Positions 27,648-37,175 of a stretch of 64,000 nt of DNA are shown here, in pieces; the stretch's first letter is position 1, and each line of letters opens with the position of its first letter. The stretch covers positions 47,996 to 111,995 of the forward strand of contig CANIBZ010000003.1 of the NCBI GenBank assembly GCA_947466425.1. Direction: 5' to 3'. The position numbers and the translations under genes were made by a program. The notes beneath the pieces are model-generated. The model worked only from the letters and a program-made list of their open reading frames with translations. It was not told where the DNA came from and searched no databases. This DNA comes from Flavobacteriales bacterium. Lineage in GTDB: Bacteria; Bacteroidota; Bacteroidia; Flavobacteriales_D; Sanyastnellaceae.

Positions 27648-28277
27648 ATGAAACTGGATATATTCAACATACAAGGTCAAAAGACGGGAAGTTCCGTTGA
27701 ACTTGACGCAGAAGTATTCGGAATCGAACCGAATGATCACGCGATTTACTTAGACGTAAAACGTTACCTAGCTGCTCAACGCACAGGAACGCACAAGACT
27801 AAGCACAGAGGCGAGATTCACGGTTCTACGAAGAAATTACATAAGCAAAAAGGTACTGGTGGTGCTCGTAAGGGTAGTGCAAAGAATCCGTTGTTCCGTC
27901 AAGGAGGTAGCGTATTCGGACCACGTCCAAGAGCATACGATATCAAAGTGAACAGAAGCACAACTCGTTTGGCTCGCGCTTCAGCTTTAAGCTACAAAGC
28001 AAAAGAAAACGGAATTATGTTAGTGGATGCCTTATCTTTTGATAAGCCAAAGACAAGCGAATTTTTGAATGTATTAAAGAATCTTTCTTTAAACAGTCGT
28101 AAATCTCTTATCCTTATCCCAGAAAGAAACGATAGCCTTTATTTGAGCTCACGTAACATTCAGGGCGCTAACGTGCAAATCGCTAGCATGGTGAACACCT
28201 ATGACATTATGAACAGTCATCAGATTGTTTTCGTAGGTAACGCACACGAAATGGTAACTAACATTCTTAAAAAATAA
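27648..28277 (+). CDS. rplD: 50S ribosomal protein L4 (uL4)
   Basis: 209 residues. L4 lines the polypeptide exit tunnel. The long tunnel loop is visible as GTHKTKHRGEIHGSTKKLHKQKGTGGARKGSAKNPLFRQGG at about 46-86, rich in K/R/G, followed by the globular domain with SLNSRKSLILIPERND. In proteobacteria L4 also represses its own operon through the leader; no such leader structure is seen between fusA and rpsJ here. It is tightly packed between rplC (1 base) and rplW (5 bases). Confidence 0.97.
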   Translation: MKLDIFNIQGQKTGSSVELDAEVFGIEPNDHAIYLDVKRYLAAQRTGTHKTKHRGEIHGSTKKLHKQKGTGGARKGSAKNPLFRQGGSVFGPRPRAYDIKVNRSTTRLARASALSYKAKENGIMLVDALSFDKPKTSEFLNVLKNLSLNSRKSLILIPERNDSLYLSSRNIQGANVQIASMVNTYDIMNSHQIVFVGNAHEMVTNILKK

Positions 28278-28282
28278 CTGTC

Positions 28283-28576
28283 ATGAGCGAAATCCTTATT
28301 CGACCATTGGTTACGGAGAAAATGACCGGAATCCAAGAAAAGCAAGGCAAGTACGGCTTCGTGGTAGCATTGAACGCTAATAAGATTGAAATCAAAAAAG
28401 CGATCGAGAAAAACTACGGTGTGACAGTTATGCAAATCAACACCCTTCGTTACGACGGTAAGACAAAATACCGCAATACAAAGGCAGGAATTGTTTCTGG
28501 AAGAAGCGCAAGCTACAAGAAAGCTATCGTGAAGTTGGCTGCTGGTGAAACAATTGATTTTTATTCTAACATCTAA
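28283..28576 (+). CDS. rplW: 50S ribosomal protein L23 (uL23)
   Basis: 97 residues. L23 surrounds the exit tunnel mouth and is the docking site for trigger factor and the signal recognition particle. Recognised by [40 protein letters not shown] and the flexible loop [26 protein letters not shown]. It follows rplD by 5 bases and precedes rplB by 11, the conserved S10 order. Confidence 0.97.
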   Translation: MSEILIRPLVTEKMTGIQEKQGKYGFVVALNANKIEIKKAIEKNYGVTVMQINTLRYDGKTKYRNTKAGIVSGRSASYKKAIVKLAAGETIDFYSNI

Positions 28577-28587
28577 CAGAAGAGGAA

Positions 28588-29412
28588 ATGGGCATTAAGA
28601 AATTAAATCCGGTAACGCCAGGTACTCGCTTCAAAGTGGCTTCCACTTTCGAAGAGTTGACTACCGACCGTCCATACAAGCCTTTAGTGGTAACATTAAA
28701 GAAGACTGGTGGACGTAACAACCAAGGTAAGCGCACTATGCGTATGATTGGTGGCGGTCACAAACGTAACTACCGTCTTATCGACTTCAAAAGAGACAAA
28801 CACGGAATCGAGTGTACTGTAATGACAATCGAGTACGATCCAAACCGTTCAGCGCGTATTGCACTTGTTGAATACGCTGATGGAGAAAAGCGCTACATCA
28901 TTTCACCTGCGGGTTTAACGGTTGGTATGAAGCTTTCAAGCGGAACGGGAAGCGCACCTGAAATGGGAAATGCGATGACATTGAGTGAAATTCCTTTGGG
29001 AACAGTCATTCACAACATCGAGTTGCGTCCAGGTAAAGGTGGGTCAATGGCAAGAAGCGCTGGTTCATACGCACAATTGAGTGCTCGTGACGGTGATTAT
29101 GCTATCATTACTCTTCCTTCAGGTGAAACACGTAAGATCTTAGCGAAATGTATTGCTACTATCGGAACAGTTTCAAACGGAGAGCACAACTTGACTCGCT
29201 CAGGTAAGGCAGGAAGAAGCCGTTGGTTAGGTCGTCGTCCACGTGTTCGTGGTGTTGCAATGAATCCCGTGGATCACCCGATGGGTGGTGGTGAAGGACG
29301 TCAGTCTGGAGGTATCCCAAGATCACGCAAAGGAACGCCTGCTAAAGGATTAAAGACGCGCAAAAGCAAAAAGCCGTCAAGTAAATTTATCATTGAACGT
29401 AGAAAGAAATAA
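28588..29412 (+). CDS. rplB: 50S ribosomal protein L2 (uL2)
   Basis: 274 residues. L2 is essential for subunit association and contacts the peptidyl-transferase region. Recognised by the basic N-terminal [31 protein letters not shown], the SH3-like middle ([24 protein letters not shown]) and the C-terminal [22 protein letters not shown] loop, which contains the conserved histidine (HPMGGG) placed near the active site. Full length; the last residues are Lys/Arg-rich. Confidence 0.98.
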   Translation: MGIKKLNPVTPGTRFKVASTFEELTTDRPYKPLVVTLKKTGGRNNQGKRTMRMIGGGHKRNYRLIDFKRDKHGIECTVMTIEYDPNRSARIALVEYADGEKRYIISPAGLTVGMKLSSGTGSAPEMGNAMTLSEIPLGTVIHNIELRPGKGGSMARSAGSYAQLSARDGDYAIITLPSGETRKILAKCIATIGTVSNGEHNLTRSGKAGRSRWLGRRPRVRGVAMNPVDHPMGGGEGRQSGGIPRSRKGTPAKGLKTRKSKKPSSKFIIERRKK

Positions 29413-29419
29413 TTGAGAA

Positions 29420-29686
29420 ATGGCTAGGTCACTAAAAAAACCACCTTTTGTACACTACAAGCTTCAAATGCGCGTAGAAGATGCCCAAGAAAACGCGAAA
29501 AAAGGCGTTATCAAAACATGGAGCAGAGCTTCAACCATCACACCTCAGTTTGTTGGTTTGACGATTGCAGTGCACAATGGTAAGCAATTCATTCCTGTAT
29601 ATGTTACAGAGAACATGGTTGGACACAAACTTGGAGAGTTTTCTCCAACACGCACCTTCCGTGGACACGGTGGAAATAGAAAATAA
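29420..29686 (+). CDS. rpsS: 30S ribosomal protein S19 (uS19)
   Basis: 88 residues. S19 lies in the 30S head with S13 and contacts A-site tRNA. Motifs: [15 protein letters not shown] at the start, [55 protein letters not shown] in the body. The signature of the family ([35 protein letters not shown]) is intact. It precedes rplV by 29 bases, one of the longer gaps in the section. Confidence 0.98.
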   Translation: MARSLKKPPFVHYKLQMRVEDAQENAKKGVIKTWSRASTITPQFVGLTIAVHNGKQFIPVYVTENMVGHKLGEFSPTRTFRGHGGNRK

Positions 29687-29715
29687 CGAACAATCCCGAT
29701 AAACACAACAAGACT

Positions 29716-30108
29716 ATGGGAGCTCGCAAAAGAGAAATGGCCAACGCGATAAAAGAGCAGATGAAAAAAACTGCCATCGCTAAATTGAATGATCATCCGA
29801 CATCACCGCGCAAAATGCGTTTGGTTGCAGATATTATTCGTGGAAAAGAAGTAGGTGCTGCTTTAAATATTTTAAAGTTCACTCGTACAGTTAGTGCAAT
29901 GCCTTTAGAAAAGCTTTTACGCTCTGCTATGGCAAACTGGCAAGCTAAGAATGAAGGAAGCGATATAGCTGAATCAAATGTAATCGTGAAAGAAATTCGT
30001 GTAGACGTCTCTCGCACTTTGAAAAGAATCAGCCCAGCTCCTCAGGGTAGAGCACACCGCATACGTAAGCGTAGCAACCACGTGACAATCATTCTCGATA
30101 AAAAATAA
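29716..30108 (+). CDS. rplV: 50S ribosomal protein L22 (uL22)
   Basis: 130 residues. L22 binds all domains of 23S rRNA and its hairpin forms part of the tunnel constriction; macrolide-resistance changes map there in other bacteria. Recognised by LNDHPTSPRKMRLVADIIRGKEVGAALNILKFT and SRTLKRISPAPQGRAHRIRKRSNHVTIIL. It carries an N-terminal extension of about 20 residues (MGARKREMANAIKEQMKKT) relative to the E. coli protein, common in Bacteroidota; the in-frame ATG at 29737 would remove only part of it. Confidence 0.96.
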   Translation: MGARKREMANAIKEQMKKTAIAKLNDHPTSPRKMRLVADIIRGKEVGAALNILKFTRTVSAMPLEKLLRSAMANWQAKNEGSDIAESNVIVKEIRVDVSRTLKRISPAPQGRAHRIRKRSNHVTIILDKK

Positions 30109-30126
30109 TTAAAAGAGATAAAAGAA

Positions 30127-30852
30127 ATGGGACAAAAGTGTAATCCAATAGGCCTCCGTTTAGGTTTCATCAAAGGATGGGACAGCAATTGGTTTGGTGG
30201 AAAAAGCTACGGAGAAAAAATCGTTGAAGACGATAAAATCCGCAAATACTTGATGGCGCGTTTGAAGAAAGCGTCTGTATCGAAAATTATTATTGAGCGA
30301 ACGCTTAAGTTGGTAACCGTTACTATCAACACAGCTCGTCCAGGTGTAATCATCGGAAAACAAGGTTCTGAAGTAGATAAGTTAAAAGAAGAGTTGAAAA
30401 AGCTTACTGGAAAGGACGCTCAAATCAACATTTTTGAAATCAAACGTCCAGAAATCGATGCTCGTTTAGTAGCTGAAGGTATCTGCCGCCAGATTGAAGG
30501 ACGTATCTCCTACAGAAGAGCAACTAAAATGGCTATCAGTTCAGCAATGAAATTGGGTGCAGAAGGAATCAAAGTTACAATTTCTGGACGTGTAAACGGA
30601 GCTGAGATTGCTAGAAGTGAGACCTACAAAGAAGGACGTACTCCTTTGCATACACTTCGTGCGGACATCGATTACCATCATGCAGAAGCTCACACTAGCT
30701 ACGGTCGTATTGGTTTGAAAGTTTGGATTTGTCGCGGTGAGGTTTTCGGAAAGCGTGATCTTTCTCCAAACTTCGGACAAGCTGCTCAACAACAAAAGCG
30801 TCCAGCGAATGCCGGTGGTGGTGGAAACGATCGCCGCGGAGGAAGAAGATAA
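30127..30852 (+). CDS. rpsC: 30S ribosomal protein S3 (uS3)
   Basis: 241 residues. S3 sits at the mRNA entry channel. The N-terminal KH domain includes [24 protein letters not shown] with the GxxG loop (IIGKQG) that binds RNA; the C-terminal domain has [39 protein letters not shown] and [16 protein letters not shown]. The last 30 residues are a Gln/Gly/Arg tail ([21 protein letters not shown]), a low-complexity extension also seen in other Bacteroidota. Confidence 0.98.
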   Translation: MGQKCNPIGLRLGFIKGWDSNWFGGKSYGEKIVEDDKIRKYLMARLKKASVSKIIIERTLKLVTVTINTARPGVIIGKQGSEVDKLKEELKKLTGKDAQINIFEIKRPEIDARLVAEGICRQIEGRISYRRATKMAISSAMKLGAEGIKVTISGRVNGAEIARSETYKEGRTPLHTLRADIDYHHAEAHTSYGRIGLKVWICRGEVFGKRDLSPNFGQAAQQQKRPANAGGGGNDRRGGRR

Positions 30853-30870
30853 TATTAAAACATTACGATT

Positions 30871-31290
30871 ATGTTACAGCCCAAAAGGACCAAATATAGA
30901 AAGCAACAGAAAGGCAAAATCAAAGGAATTGCCTACAGAGGATCGCAATTGGCTTTCGGTAGCTTCGCTATCAAAACCATGGACGAAGGATTCATCACAT
31001 CACGTCAACTTGAAGCAGCGCGTGTAGCTTTAACACGTTTCATGAAGCGTGAGGGTAAAGTGTGGATTCGTATTTTCCCAGACAAGCCTATCACAGCTAA
31101 ACCAGCCGAGGTACGTATGGGTAAAGGTAAAGGAGCCCCAGACCATTGGGTAGCAGTAGTTAAACCAGGAAGAATTCTTTTCGAAGCAGAAGGAGTTTCT
31201 CTGGAAACCGCTCAAGAGGCATTAAGATTGGCAGCACAAAAATTACCTTGCCGCACTAAATTTATTGTTCGTCCAGATTATACCGAATAA
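30871..31290 (+). CDS. rplP: 50S ribosomal protein L16 (uL16)
   Basis: 139 residues. L16 positions the A-site tRNA elbow on the large subunit. Motifs: [19 protein letters not shown] at the start, [71 protein letters not shown] through the core. The RMGKGKG loop reaches toward the peptidyl-transferase centre and holds the arginine hydroxylated in E. coli. It precedes rpmC by 3 bases. Confidence 0.98.
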   Translation: MLQPKRTKYRKQQKGKIKGIAYRGSQLAFGSFAIKTMDEGFITSRQLEAARVALTRFMKREGKVWIRIFPDKPITAKPAEVRMGKGKGAPDHWVAVVKPGRILFEAEGVSLETAQEALRLAAQKLPCRTKFIVRPDYTE

Positions 31291-31293
31291 GAC

Positions 31294-31488
31294 ATGAAAG
31301 CATCAGACTACAGAAATATGACCACGGAAGACTTAAATGCTCAGGTCATGGAAAAAAAAGCGGAACTTGCGAAAATGTTGTTTAACCACACAGTAGCAGG
31401 AACAGAGAACCCAATGGTATTACGTGCGAAGCGCCGCGAAATTGCGCGAATTCACACGGTTATCAACGAAATGAAAAACAACCATTAA
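31294..31488 (+). CDS. rpmC: 50S ribosomal protein L29 (uL29)
   Basis: 64 residues, an all-helical hairpin that sits beside L23 at the tunnel exit. Recognised by [41 protein letters not shown] and the terminal helix [17 protein letters not shown]. Short but in the invariant rplP-rpmC-rpsQ order, with 3 bases before and 13 after. No start ambiguity. Confidence 0.97.
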   Translation: MKASDYRNMTTEDLNAQVMEKKAELAKMLFNHTVAGTENPMVLRAKRREIARIHTVINEMKNNH

Positions 31489-31501
31489 TCCTACTCAAGT
31501 A

Positions 31502-31756
31502 ATGGAAAGGAATCTAAGAAAAGAAAGAACCGGTACTGTGACATCTAACAAGATGGACAAAAGCATCGTGGTTGCAGTTGAAATGAAAATTATGCACCCG
31601 AAATACGGAAAGTTCGTGAAGCAAACGAAGAAATTCATGGCTCACGATGAAACCGGAGAATGCGGAATAGGTGACGTAGTTAAAATCATGGAGACACGAC
31701 CAATGAGCAAGCTTAAGCGCTGGAGAATGGTTGAAGTTATTGAAAAAGCGAAATAA
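31502..31756 (+). CDS. rpsQ: 30S ribosomal protein S17 (uS17)
   Basis: 84 residues. S17 is a primary 16S rRNA binding protein of the 30S body with an OB fold. Motifs: [80 protein letters not shown], where GDxVxIxExRPxSKxKxWR is the family signature. It follows rpmC by 13 bases. Confidence 0.98.
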   Translation: MERNLRKERTGTVTSNKMDKSIVVAVEMKIMHPKYGKFVKQTKKFMAHDETGECGIGDVVKIMETRPMSKLKRWRMVEVIEKAK

Positions 31757-31777
31757 TCGAATAAAGATTAGAAGGAT

Positions 31778-32146
31778 ATGATACAGAACGAATCCAGACT
31801 TAAGGTTGCAGACAACAGCGGAGCGAAAGAAGTGCTCGTAATACGCGTGTTGGGTGGTACCCGTCGTCGATATGCATCAGTAGGTGACCAAGTAGTGGTT
31901 ACTGTTAAAGATGCCATGCCTAGCGGCAACGTGAAAAAAGGTGTTGTTTCGAAAGCAGTTATTGTTCGCACGAAAAAAGAAGTTCGTCGCGGAGATGGTA
32001 GCTACATTCGTTTCGATGACAATGCAGTAGTGTTGTTGAATGCACAAGGAGAAATGAGAGGAACCCGTATTTTCGGCCCAGTGGCTCGTGAATTACGTGA
32101 GAAAGACTACATGAAAATTGTTTCTTTGGCTCCTGAAGTACTATAA
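31778..32146 (+). CDS. rplN: 50S ribosomal protein L14 (uL14)
   Basis: 122 residues, the exact family length. L14 forms an inter-subunit bridge with 16S helix 44 and is the binding site of the silencing factor RsfS. Recognised by [80 protein letters not shown] and [28 protein letters not shown]. It opens the spc section without any gap from the S10 genes. Confidence 0.98.
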   Translation: MIQNESRLKVADNSGAKEVLVIRVLGGTRRRYASVGDQVVVTVKDAMPSGNVKKGVVSKAVIVRTKKEVRRGDGSYIRFDDNAVVLLNAQGEMRGTRIFGPVARELREKDYMKIVSLAPEVL

Positions 32147-32167
32147 ACGAAGTAAATAGATAGCGAG

Positions 32168-32488
32168 ATGTTCAAGCGACTCAAAATAAAAAAAGGCGAT
32201 ATGGTAGTGGTAACTGCCGGTAATCACAAAGGCGAAAAAGGACTTGTGATTGCAGTAGATCGCGACAATGACAGAGTTACTGTTGAAGGGGTAAATATGA
32301 TTTCCCGTCACCGTAAACCATCTGCACAAAACCCTCAAGGCGGAATTGAAAAACGCGAAGCGGCCATGCACATTAGCAATGTAATGTTAATCGATGCAGC
32401 AGGTAATGCAACACGTGTTGGCAAAGCGCGCAATGAAGAAGGAAAGTTAGTAAGAATCTCTAAAAAATCAGGGGAGGTAATCAAATGA
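32168..32488 (+). CDS. rplX: 50S ribosomal protein L24 (uL24)
   Basis: 106 residues. L24 initiates 50S assembly and lies near the tunnel exit. The KOW motif is at the N-terminus ([25 protein letters not shown]), followed by [38 protein letters not shown]. Its last codons (Ser-Gly-Glu-Val) are written GGG GAG GTA and create a Shine-Dalgarno-like GGGGAGG 7 bases before rplE, whose start codon overlaps the rplX stop by 4 bases. Confidence 0.97.
   Translation: MFKRLKIKKGDMVVVTAGNHKGEKGLVIAVDRDNDRVTVEGVNMISRHRKPSAQNPQGGIEKREAAMHISNVMLIDAAGNATRVGKARNEEGKLVRISKKSGEVIK
32471..32477 (+). promoter_or_regulatory. Shine-Dalgarno-like sequence before rplE, embedded in rplX
   Basis: GGGGAGG with 7 bases to the rplE ATG at 32485. 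It is formed by the Gly-Glu codons of rplX. This is unusual in a window where nearly all starts lack a purine-rich ribosome-binding site, and it may help restart translation at the 4-base overlap. Confidence 0.5.
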
Positions 32489-33033
32489 ACTATCAACCAA
32501 GATTAAGATCAAAGTACGAGGCTGAAATCAAGACGAATCTTCAGAAACGTTTTGAATATTCTTCAAACATGCAAGTTCCTTGCATAACGAAGATTTGCCT
32601 AAACCAAGGTATTGGTAAAGCTACTGCAGACAAGAAATTAGTAGACGCAGCTGTGGAGGAGATGACACTGATAAGCGGGCAACGCGCAGTGGCTACCTAC
32701 TCTACAAAGGATATCTCTAACTTCAAATTGCGTAAAGGCGTTCCGATCGGAGCAAGAGTTACATTACGTGGAAACATGATGTATGAATTCTTAGATCGTT
32801 TGATCGCTGTTGCTCTTCCAAGAACGCGTGACTTCCGTGGTGTTAAGTCTTCAGGATTTGACGGACGTGGAAACTTCACATTTGGAGTGAAAGAGCAAAT
32901 CATTTTCCCAGAGATTGATCTGGAGAAAGTAAAAGCAATCAATGGAATGGACATCACGTTCGTTACGAATGCTAAAACAAACGAAGAGGCAAAAGCTCTT
33001 CTTGAAGAATTTGGATTTCCTTTCGTTAAATAA
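32485..33033 (+). CDS. rplE: 50S ribosomal protein L5 (uL5)
   Basis: 182 residues. L5 anchors 5S rRNA in the central protuberance and contacts P-site tRNA. Motifs: [98 protein letters not shown], and [47 protein letters not shown]. Overlaps rplX by 4 bases and has one of only two strong Shine-Dalgarno-like sites seen here. Confidence 0.98.
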   Translation: MNYQPRLRSKYEAEIKTNLQKRFEYSSNMQVPCITKICLNQGIGKATADKKLVDAAVEEMTLISGQRAVATYSTKDISNFKLRKGVPIGARVTLRGNMMYEFLDRLIAVALPRTRDFRGVKSSGFDGRGNFTFGVKEQIIFPEIDLEKVKAINGMDITFVTNAKTNEEAKALLEEFGFPFVK

Positions 33034-33047
33034 TAAGATAAGAAAGA

Positions 33048-33317
33048 ATGGCAAAAGAATCAATGAAAGCCCGCGAACGTAAGCGTATCGCACTGGTTGA
33101 AAAATATGCTAAGAAGCGCGAAGAGCTTAAAGCAGCAGGTGATTGGGATGCACTTCAAAAACTTCCAAAAAACAGTAGCGCTGTGCGTGTACACAACCGC
33201 TGCATGTTGACTGGTAAGCCAAGAGGTTATATGCGTCAATTCGGATTATGTCGTAACCAATTCCGTGAATTGGCTCTGAACGGATTGATCCCAGGTGTTA
33301 AAAAAGCAAGTTGGTAA
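33048..33317 (+). CDS. rpsN: 30S ribosomal protein S14 (uS14), zinc-free long form
   Basis: 89 residues. S14 helps assemble the 30S head. The sequence is the long form without the CxxC...CxxC zinc module: [79 protein letters not shown]. Only two isolated cysteines remain. It therefore does not need zinc, in line with L31, L36 and S4 in this window. It sits between rplE (14 bases) and rpsH (19 bases). Confidence 0.97.
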   Translation: MAKESMKARERKRIALVEKYAKKREELKAAGDWDALQKLPKNSSAVRVHNRCMLTGKPRGYMRQFGLCRNQFRELALNGLIPGVKKASW

Positions 33318-33336
33318 TAATTAAGAAAAGAAGAAC

Positions 33337-33732
33337 ATGGTTACTGATCAAATAGCAGATTATTTGACTCGCATTCGAAACGCACAGAAAGCTCGCCATA
33401 AGGTGGTTGAGATTCCTGCTAGCAATTTGAAGAAGGAAATTACAAAAATCCTCCACGAGTCAGGATACATCTTGAATTTTAAATTCGAAGAAGGTGCTCC
33501 AGGTGTGATTAAAATCGCTTTAAAATACGATTTCAAATCTAAACAACCTGCGATTGCTAAAATCGATAGAATATCTTCTCCTGGTCACCGTAAATATGCC
33601 GGAGCAGACGACTTGCCTCGTGTATTAAACGGTCTTGGAATAGCAGTTATGTCTACTTCAAAGGGAGTCATGACAGACAAGAAAGCTCGCCAAGAGAAAG
33701 TAGGTGGAGAAGTATTGTGTTACGTATATTAA
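33337..33732 (+). CDS. rpsH: 30S ribosomal protein S8 (uS8)
   Basis: 131 residues. S8 binds the central domain of 16S rRNA (helix 21). Motifs: [45 protein letters not shown] at the N-terminus and the C-terminal domain [54 protein letters not shown], with the conserved STSKGVMT loop. In E. coli S8 represses the spc operon via an L5 site that mimics 16S; whether that applies here cannot be seen. Confidence 0.98.
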   Translation: MVTDQIADYLTRIRNAQKARHKVVEIPASNLKKEITKILHESGYILNFKFEEGAPGVIKIALKYDFKSKQPAIAKIDRISSPGHRKYAGADDLPRVLNGLGIAVMSTSKGVMTDKKARQEKVGGEVLCYVY

Positions 33733-33753
33733 GAACTAGAAAAAAATTGACCC

Positions 33754-34305
33754 ATGTCAAGAATAGGTAAAAACCCAATTCCATTGCCAAAGGACGTTAA
33801 CGTTGTTTTGGAGAATGGCGTAGTTAAGGTGAAGGGGCTTAAAGGTGAGTTGTCTCAGGAGGTTGATTCTTCAATAACAATTGAAATCGGCGAAACAGAG
33901 ATCGTTTGCACACGCTCTAGCGACCACAAAGATGTTCGTGCAAAACACGGATTGTACCGCTCGTTAATCAACAACATGATTGTTGGTGTAAGCACGGGAT
34001 GGAAAAAGGATTTGGAAATGATCGGTGTTGGTTACCGTGCAAATGTTGAAGGTCAGAAATTGAGCTTGACATTAGGATATAGCCACCCAATTGTATTCGA
34101 ACTTCCAACAGAAGTTATTGTATCGGCGAAGGCAGAAAAAGGTGAAAACCCACGCATTATGCTAGAGTCATACGACAAACAACTGATAGGTCAAGTTGCA
34201 GCAAAAATTCGTTCGCTTCGTACTCCGGAGCCATATAAAGGAAAAGGTGTTCGTTACGTTGGTGAATTTGTTCGCAAGAAAGCGGGTAAGTCAGCAGCTA
34301 AATAA
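33754..34305 (+). CDS. rplF: 50S ribosomal protein L6 (uL6)
   Basis: 183 residues. L6 has two homologous domains and lies by the sarcin-ricin loop at the factor-binding site. Motifs: [37 protein letters not shown] at the start; [44 protein letters not shown] in the middle; and the C-terminal [28 protein letters not shown] signature. Full length. Confidence 0.98.
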   Translation: MSRIGKNPIPLPKDVNVVLENGVVKVKGLKGELSQEVDSSITIEIGETEIVCTRSSDHKDVRAKHGLYRSLINNMIVGVSTGWKKDLEMIGVGYRANVEGQKLSLTLGYSHPIVFELPTEVIVSAKAEKGENPRIMLESYDKQLIGQVAAKIRSLRTPEPYKGKGVRYVGEFVRKKAGKSAAK

Positions 34306-34316
34306 TTGATAATACA

Positions 34317-34670
34317 ATGGCATTTTCAAAAGATTCTCGTAGAGCTAAAATACGCACTCGCATACGTGCTAGAGTGAAAGGTACTGATTTGAAACCACGC
34401 TTGAGTGTGTTCCGCAGTAACAAACAAATTTATGCTCAAATCATAGATGACAACCAGGGGGTAACTCTTGCGTCTGCTTCATCTAATGTGATGAAAGAAG
34501 CGCAAAATATTGCTAAAATTGAGCAAGCGCGTATCATAGGTAAAACAATTGCTGAAAGAGCTAAAGCAGCTGGTATCGAAGAAGTGGTTTTCGACCGCGG
34601 TGGATACTTGTATCATGGACGTGTAAAATCTTTGGCTGAAGCTGCTCGCGAAGCCGGACTTAAATTTTAA
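34317..34670 (+). CDS. rplR: 50S ribosomal protein L18 (uL18)
   Basis: 117 residues. L18 binds 5S rRNA with L5 in the central protuberance. The basic N-terminal arm ([42 protein letters not shown]) is followed by the mixed domain [45 protein letters not shown], the family signature. It precedes rpsE by 5 bases. Confidence 0.98.
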   Translation: MAFSKDSRRAKIRTRIRARVKGTDLKPRLSVFRSNKQIYAQIIDDNQGVTLASASSNVMKEAQNIAKIEQARIIGKTIAERAKAAGIEEVVFDRGGYLYHGRVKSLAEAAREAGLKF

Positions 34671-34675
34671 TACAG

Positions 34676-35188
34676 ATGCTAGAAGGAAAAGTAGTTCGCG
34701 CTAGCGAAACAGAATTGAAAGATCGTTTAGTAAGCGTAAATCGTGTTACTAAAGTTACCAAAGGTGGAAGAACATTTGGTTTCGCAGCGATTGTAGTTGT
34801 AGGTAACGAAAACGGAGTAGTAGGTCACGGTTTGGGTAAGTCCAAAGAAGTTGCTGAAGCGGTTACCAAAGCTATTGAAGATGCTAAGAAAAGTCTTGTG
34901 CGTGTTCCAATCCACAGAGGTACAATTCCTCACGAGATTGCAGGCAAGTTTGGTGGTGCTCGTGTTTTCTTGAAGCCTGCTTCATTGGGAACTGGAGTTA
35001 TTGCTGGAGGAGCGATGCGTGCGGTACTTGAGTCTGCTGGAGTAAAAGACGTTTTGGCAAAATCAAAAGGTTCTTCAAACCCACACAACGTAGTGAAAGC
35101 TACAGTTCAAGCACTTGCTGCACTTAGAACACCTCAGGAAATTGCGCGTATTCGCGGAATTCAATTAGATAAAGTTTTTAACGGATAA
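34676..35188 (+). CDS. rpsE: 30S ribosomal protein S5 (uS5)
   Basis: 170 residues. S5 lines the mRNA entry channel and affects decoding fidelity. The N-terminal double-stranded-RNA-like domain has [50 protein letters not shown]; the C-terminal domain has [39 protein letters not shown]. Spectinomycin-site loop residues (VTKGGR) are of the normal type. It is followed by rpmD after 11 bases. Confidence 0.98.
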   Translation: MLEGKVVRASETELKDRLVSVNRVTKVTKGGRTFGFAAIVVVGNENGVVGHGLGKSKEVAEAVTKAIEDAKKSLVRVPIHRGTIPHEIAGKFGGARVFLKPASLGTGVIAGGAMRAVLESAGVKDVLAKSKGSSNPHNVVKATVQALAALRTPQEIARIRGIQLDKVFNG

Positions 35189-35199
35189 TTCAGACCATT

Positions 35200-35379
35200 A
35201 TGGCTAAAGTTGTTATCACCCAAGTTAAAAGTGCTATTGATCGTCCAAAACGTCAAAAGGCTACAATCGAAGCATTGGGTATTAAGAAATTAAATGTGTC
35301 AGTAGAAAAGGAATTGACACCAAACATTGTAGGTATGATTCGCGCTGTGAGTCACCTTTTGAAAGTGGAATACAAATAA
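35200..35379 (+). CDS. rpmD: 50S ribosomal protein L30 (uL30)
   Basis: 59 residues (MAKVVITQVKSAIDRP..., ending VSHLLKVEYK). L30 is a small alpha/beta protein near the central protuberance, found in the usual bacterial slot between rpsE and rplO. The body shows the family pattern KRQKATIEALGIKKLN and TPNIVGMIRAVSHLL. The start is 11 bases after rpsE and the stop 12 bases before rplO, so no other start is plausible. Confidence 0.97.
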   Translation: MAKVVITQVKSAIDRPKRQKATIEALGIKKLNVSVEKELTPNIVGMIRAVSHLLKVEYK

Positions 35380-35391
35380 CGATTAGAAGAG

Positions 35392-35838
35392 ATGAAATTA
35401 AATAACTTAAAGCCAGCTGAAGGTTCTATTAAGGACAGAAAGCGTATCGGTCGTGGTGAAGGTTCTGGACACGGTGGAACTTCTACACGTGGTCATAAAG
35501 GTGCTGGATCACGCTCTGGTAGCAAACGCAAAATTGGTTTTGAAGGTGGTCAAATGCCTCTTCAAAGACGTTTGCCTAAATTTGGATTCAAAAGCTTAAA
35601 CCGCGTTGAATACAAAGGAATCAACTTGGATAGCTTACAGCTGCTTGTAGATAAACACAACCTAACGGAAGTAACTTTCGAGACACTTGTGGCAAACGGA
35701 ATTTGCAGCAAGAAGACTCTTGTGAAAGTAATGGGTCGTGGCGAATTAAAAGGAAAGTTAAATGTGACAGCACACGCTTTCACAGCCACTGCTAAAGCGG
35801 CTATTGAAGCAATGGGCGGAACAGCGAACACTATATGA
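35392..35838 (+). CDS. rplO: 50S ribosomal protein L15 (uL15)
   Basis: 148 residues. L15 is a late assembly protein that threads through 23S rRNA. The N-terminal Gly/Arg/Lys-rich tail (KDRKRIGRGEGSGHGGTSTRGHKGAGSRSGSKRKIGFEGGQMPLQRRLPKFGF) is typical; the C-terminal domain includes VKVMGRGELKGKLNVTAHAFTATAKAAIEAMGG. Its stop overlaps the secY start by 4 bases (ATGA), so the two are translationally coupled. Confidence 0.98.
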   Translation: MKLNNLKPAEGSIKDRKRIGRGEGSGHGGTSTRGHKGAGSRSGSKRKIGFEGGQMPLQRRLPKFGFKSLNRVEYKGINLDSLQLLVDKHNLTEVTFETLVANGICSKKTLVKVMGRGELKGKLNVTAHAFTATAKAAIEAMGGTANTI

Positions 35839-37172
35839 AAAAGTTTTTTACGGCAATAAGAAACATCTGGAATCACGAAGAACTTCGTAAGAAAATTCTT
35901 TTCACCTTAGGTATACTTTTGGTGTACAGAATTGGATCTTATGTCCTTCTTCCTGGAATAGATGCTGTGAAAATGCAAGACACAAGTGCGGCTGGATCAG
36001 GTTCAATCGCAGACTTTTTAGGTCTTTTCACAGGTGGTGCGTTCAACAGAGCTTCGATATTTGCTCTTGGTGTTATGCCATACATTTCAGCGAGTATTGT
36101 AATTCAATTGTTAGGGCTTGCAGTTCCAACAGTTCAAAAATTACAACGTGAAGGTGAAAGTGGTCGCCGTAAAATAAATCAATGGACTCGCTTCCTAACT
36201 ATAGGAATTGCAATGGTGCAAGCTCCTGGTTATTTAGCGCAATACGTCCCAGCAGACGCTCACGTGAACAGTCCAATGTGGATGATTACTTCAATTATTA
36301 TCCTAACGAGTTCTACTTTGTTTGTCATGTGGTTGGGTGAAAAGATTACTGATAAAGGAATTGGAAACGGAACCTCATTGATTATCATGACAGGTATCTT
36401 ATCAGATATCCCTGGAGCTTTTGCTCAAGAGTTCAGTCAACAAACTGCATTTTTCTTCTTAATTGAAATAGCTGTTATGGTTATTGTGATCGGGGGAACA
36501 GTTGCAATCATTCAAGCCGTTCGCAGAATTCCTGTTCAAATGGCGAAAATGGCTGCTGGTGGAAGTCATCTTCCGCAAGGCGAAGGAGCAAGAAGTTATA
36601 TTCCGTTGCGTGTAAACGCTGCGGGTGTAATGCCAATCATCTTTGCACAGGCAATAATGTTCGTTCCTCTATACTTAAGCAATACGGAAACGTTCCAAAA
36701 CAATAAGGTTTTGGCATCGTTAACAAACTACCAGGGTGTTGGATACAACATGTTGCTTATGGTAATGATTATCTTGTTTACCTTCTTCTATACAGCCATC
36801 GTAACCAATCCAAATCAGATTGCAGATGACCTAAAAAGAAACGGAAACTTTGTGCCTGGAATCAAGCCAGGAAAGGACACCGCAGAATTTATTGATAGAG
36901 TTTTGTCGAGTATTACCCTTCCTGGTGGTATCTTTGTCGGCCTTATCGCAATATTACCGGCTCTTGTTCTGACTTTGTCACTAACAAAAGCACAGATGTT
37001 TGCTCAGTTTTTCGGAGGAACATCGATGTTAATTACAGTAGGAGTGATCTTAGATTTACTTCAACAAGTAGAAAGTCATTTGCTTTCTCGTCACTACGAC
37101 GGGTTAATGCAATCGGGAAGAGTGAGAGGACGAAATAGTGGGAGCGTAGCGAGCAGTGGTTACACCGTATAA
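35835..37172 (+). CDS. secY: preprotein translocase subunit SecY
   Basis: 445 residues with ten transmembrane helices; the central channel of the Sec translocon in the inner membrane. Recognised by ILLVYRIGSYVLLPGID in TM1, the plug region with GGAFNRASIFALGVMPYISASIVIQLL, GEKITDKGIGNGTSLIIMTGIL, RVNAAGVMPIIFAQAIM, and the SecA-binding loop NPNQIADDLKRNGNFVPGIKPGKDTAEFID. This is the entry route for every signal-peptide protein in the window, including the T9SS cargo. It overlaps rplO by 4 bases; map follows after 3. Confidence 0.98.
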   Translation: MKKFFTAIRNIWNHEELRKKILFTLGILLVYRIGSYVLLPGIDAVKMQDTSAAGSGSIADFLGLFTGGAFNRASIFALGVMPYISASIVIQLLGLAVPTVQKLQREGESGRRKINQWTRFLTIGIAMVQAPGYLAQYVPADAHVNSPMWMITSIIILTSSTLFVMWLGEKITDKGIGNGTSLIIMTGILSDIPGAFAQEFSQQTAFFFLIEIAVMVIVIGGTVAIIQAVRRIPVQMAKMAAGGSHLPQGEGARSYIPLRVNAAGVMPIIFAQAIMFVPLYLSNTETFQNNKVLASLTNYQGVGYNMLLMVMIILFTFFYTAIVTNPNQIADDLKRNGNFVPGIKPGKDTAEFIDRVLSSITLPGGIFVGLIAILPALVLTLSLTKAQMFAQFFGGTSMLITVGVILDLLQQVESHLLSRHYDGLMQSGRVRGRNSGSVASSGYTV

Positions 37173-37175
37173 GCT

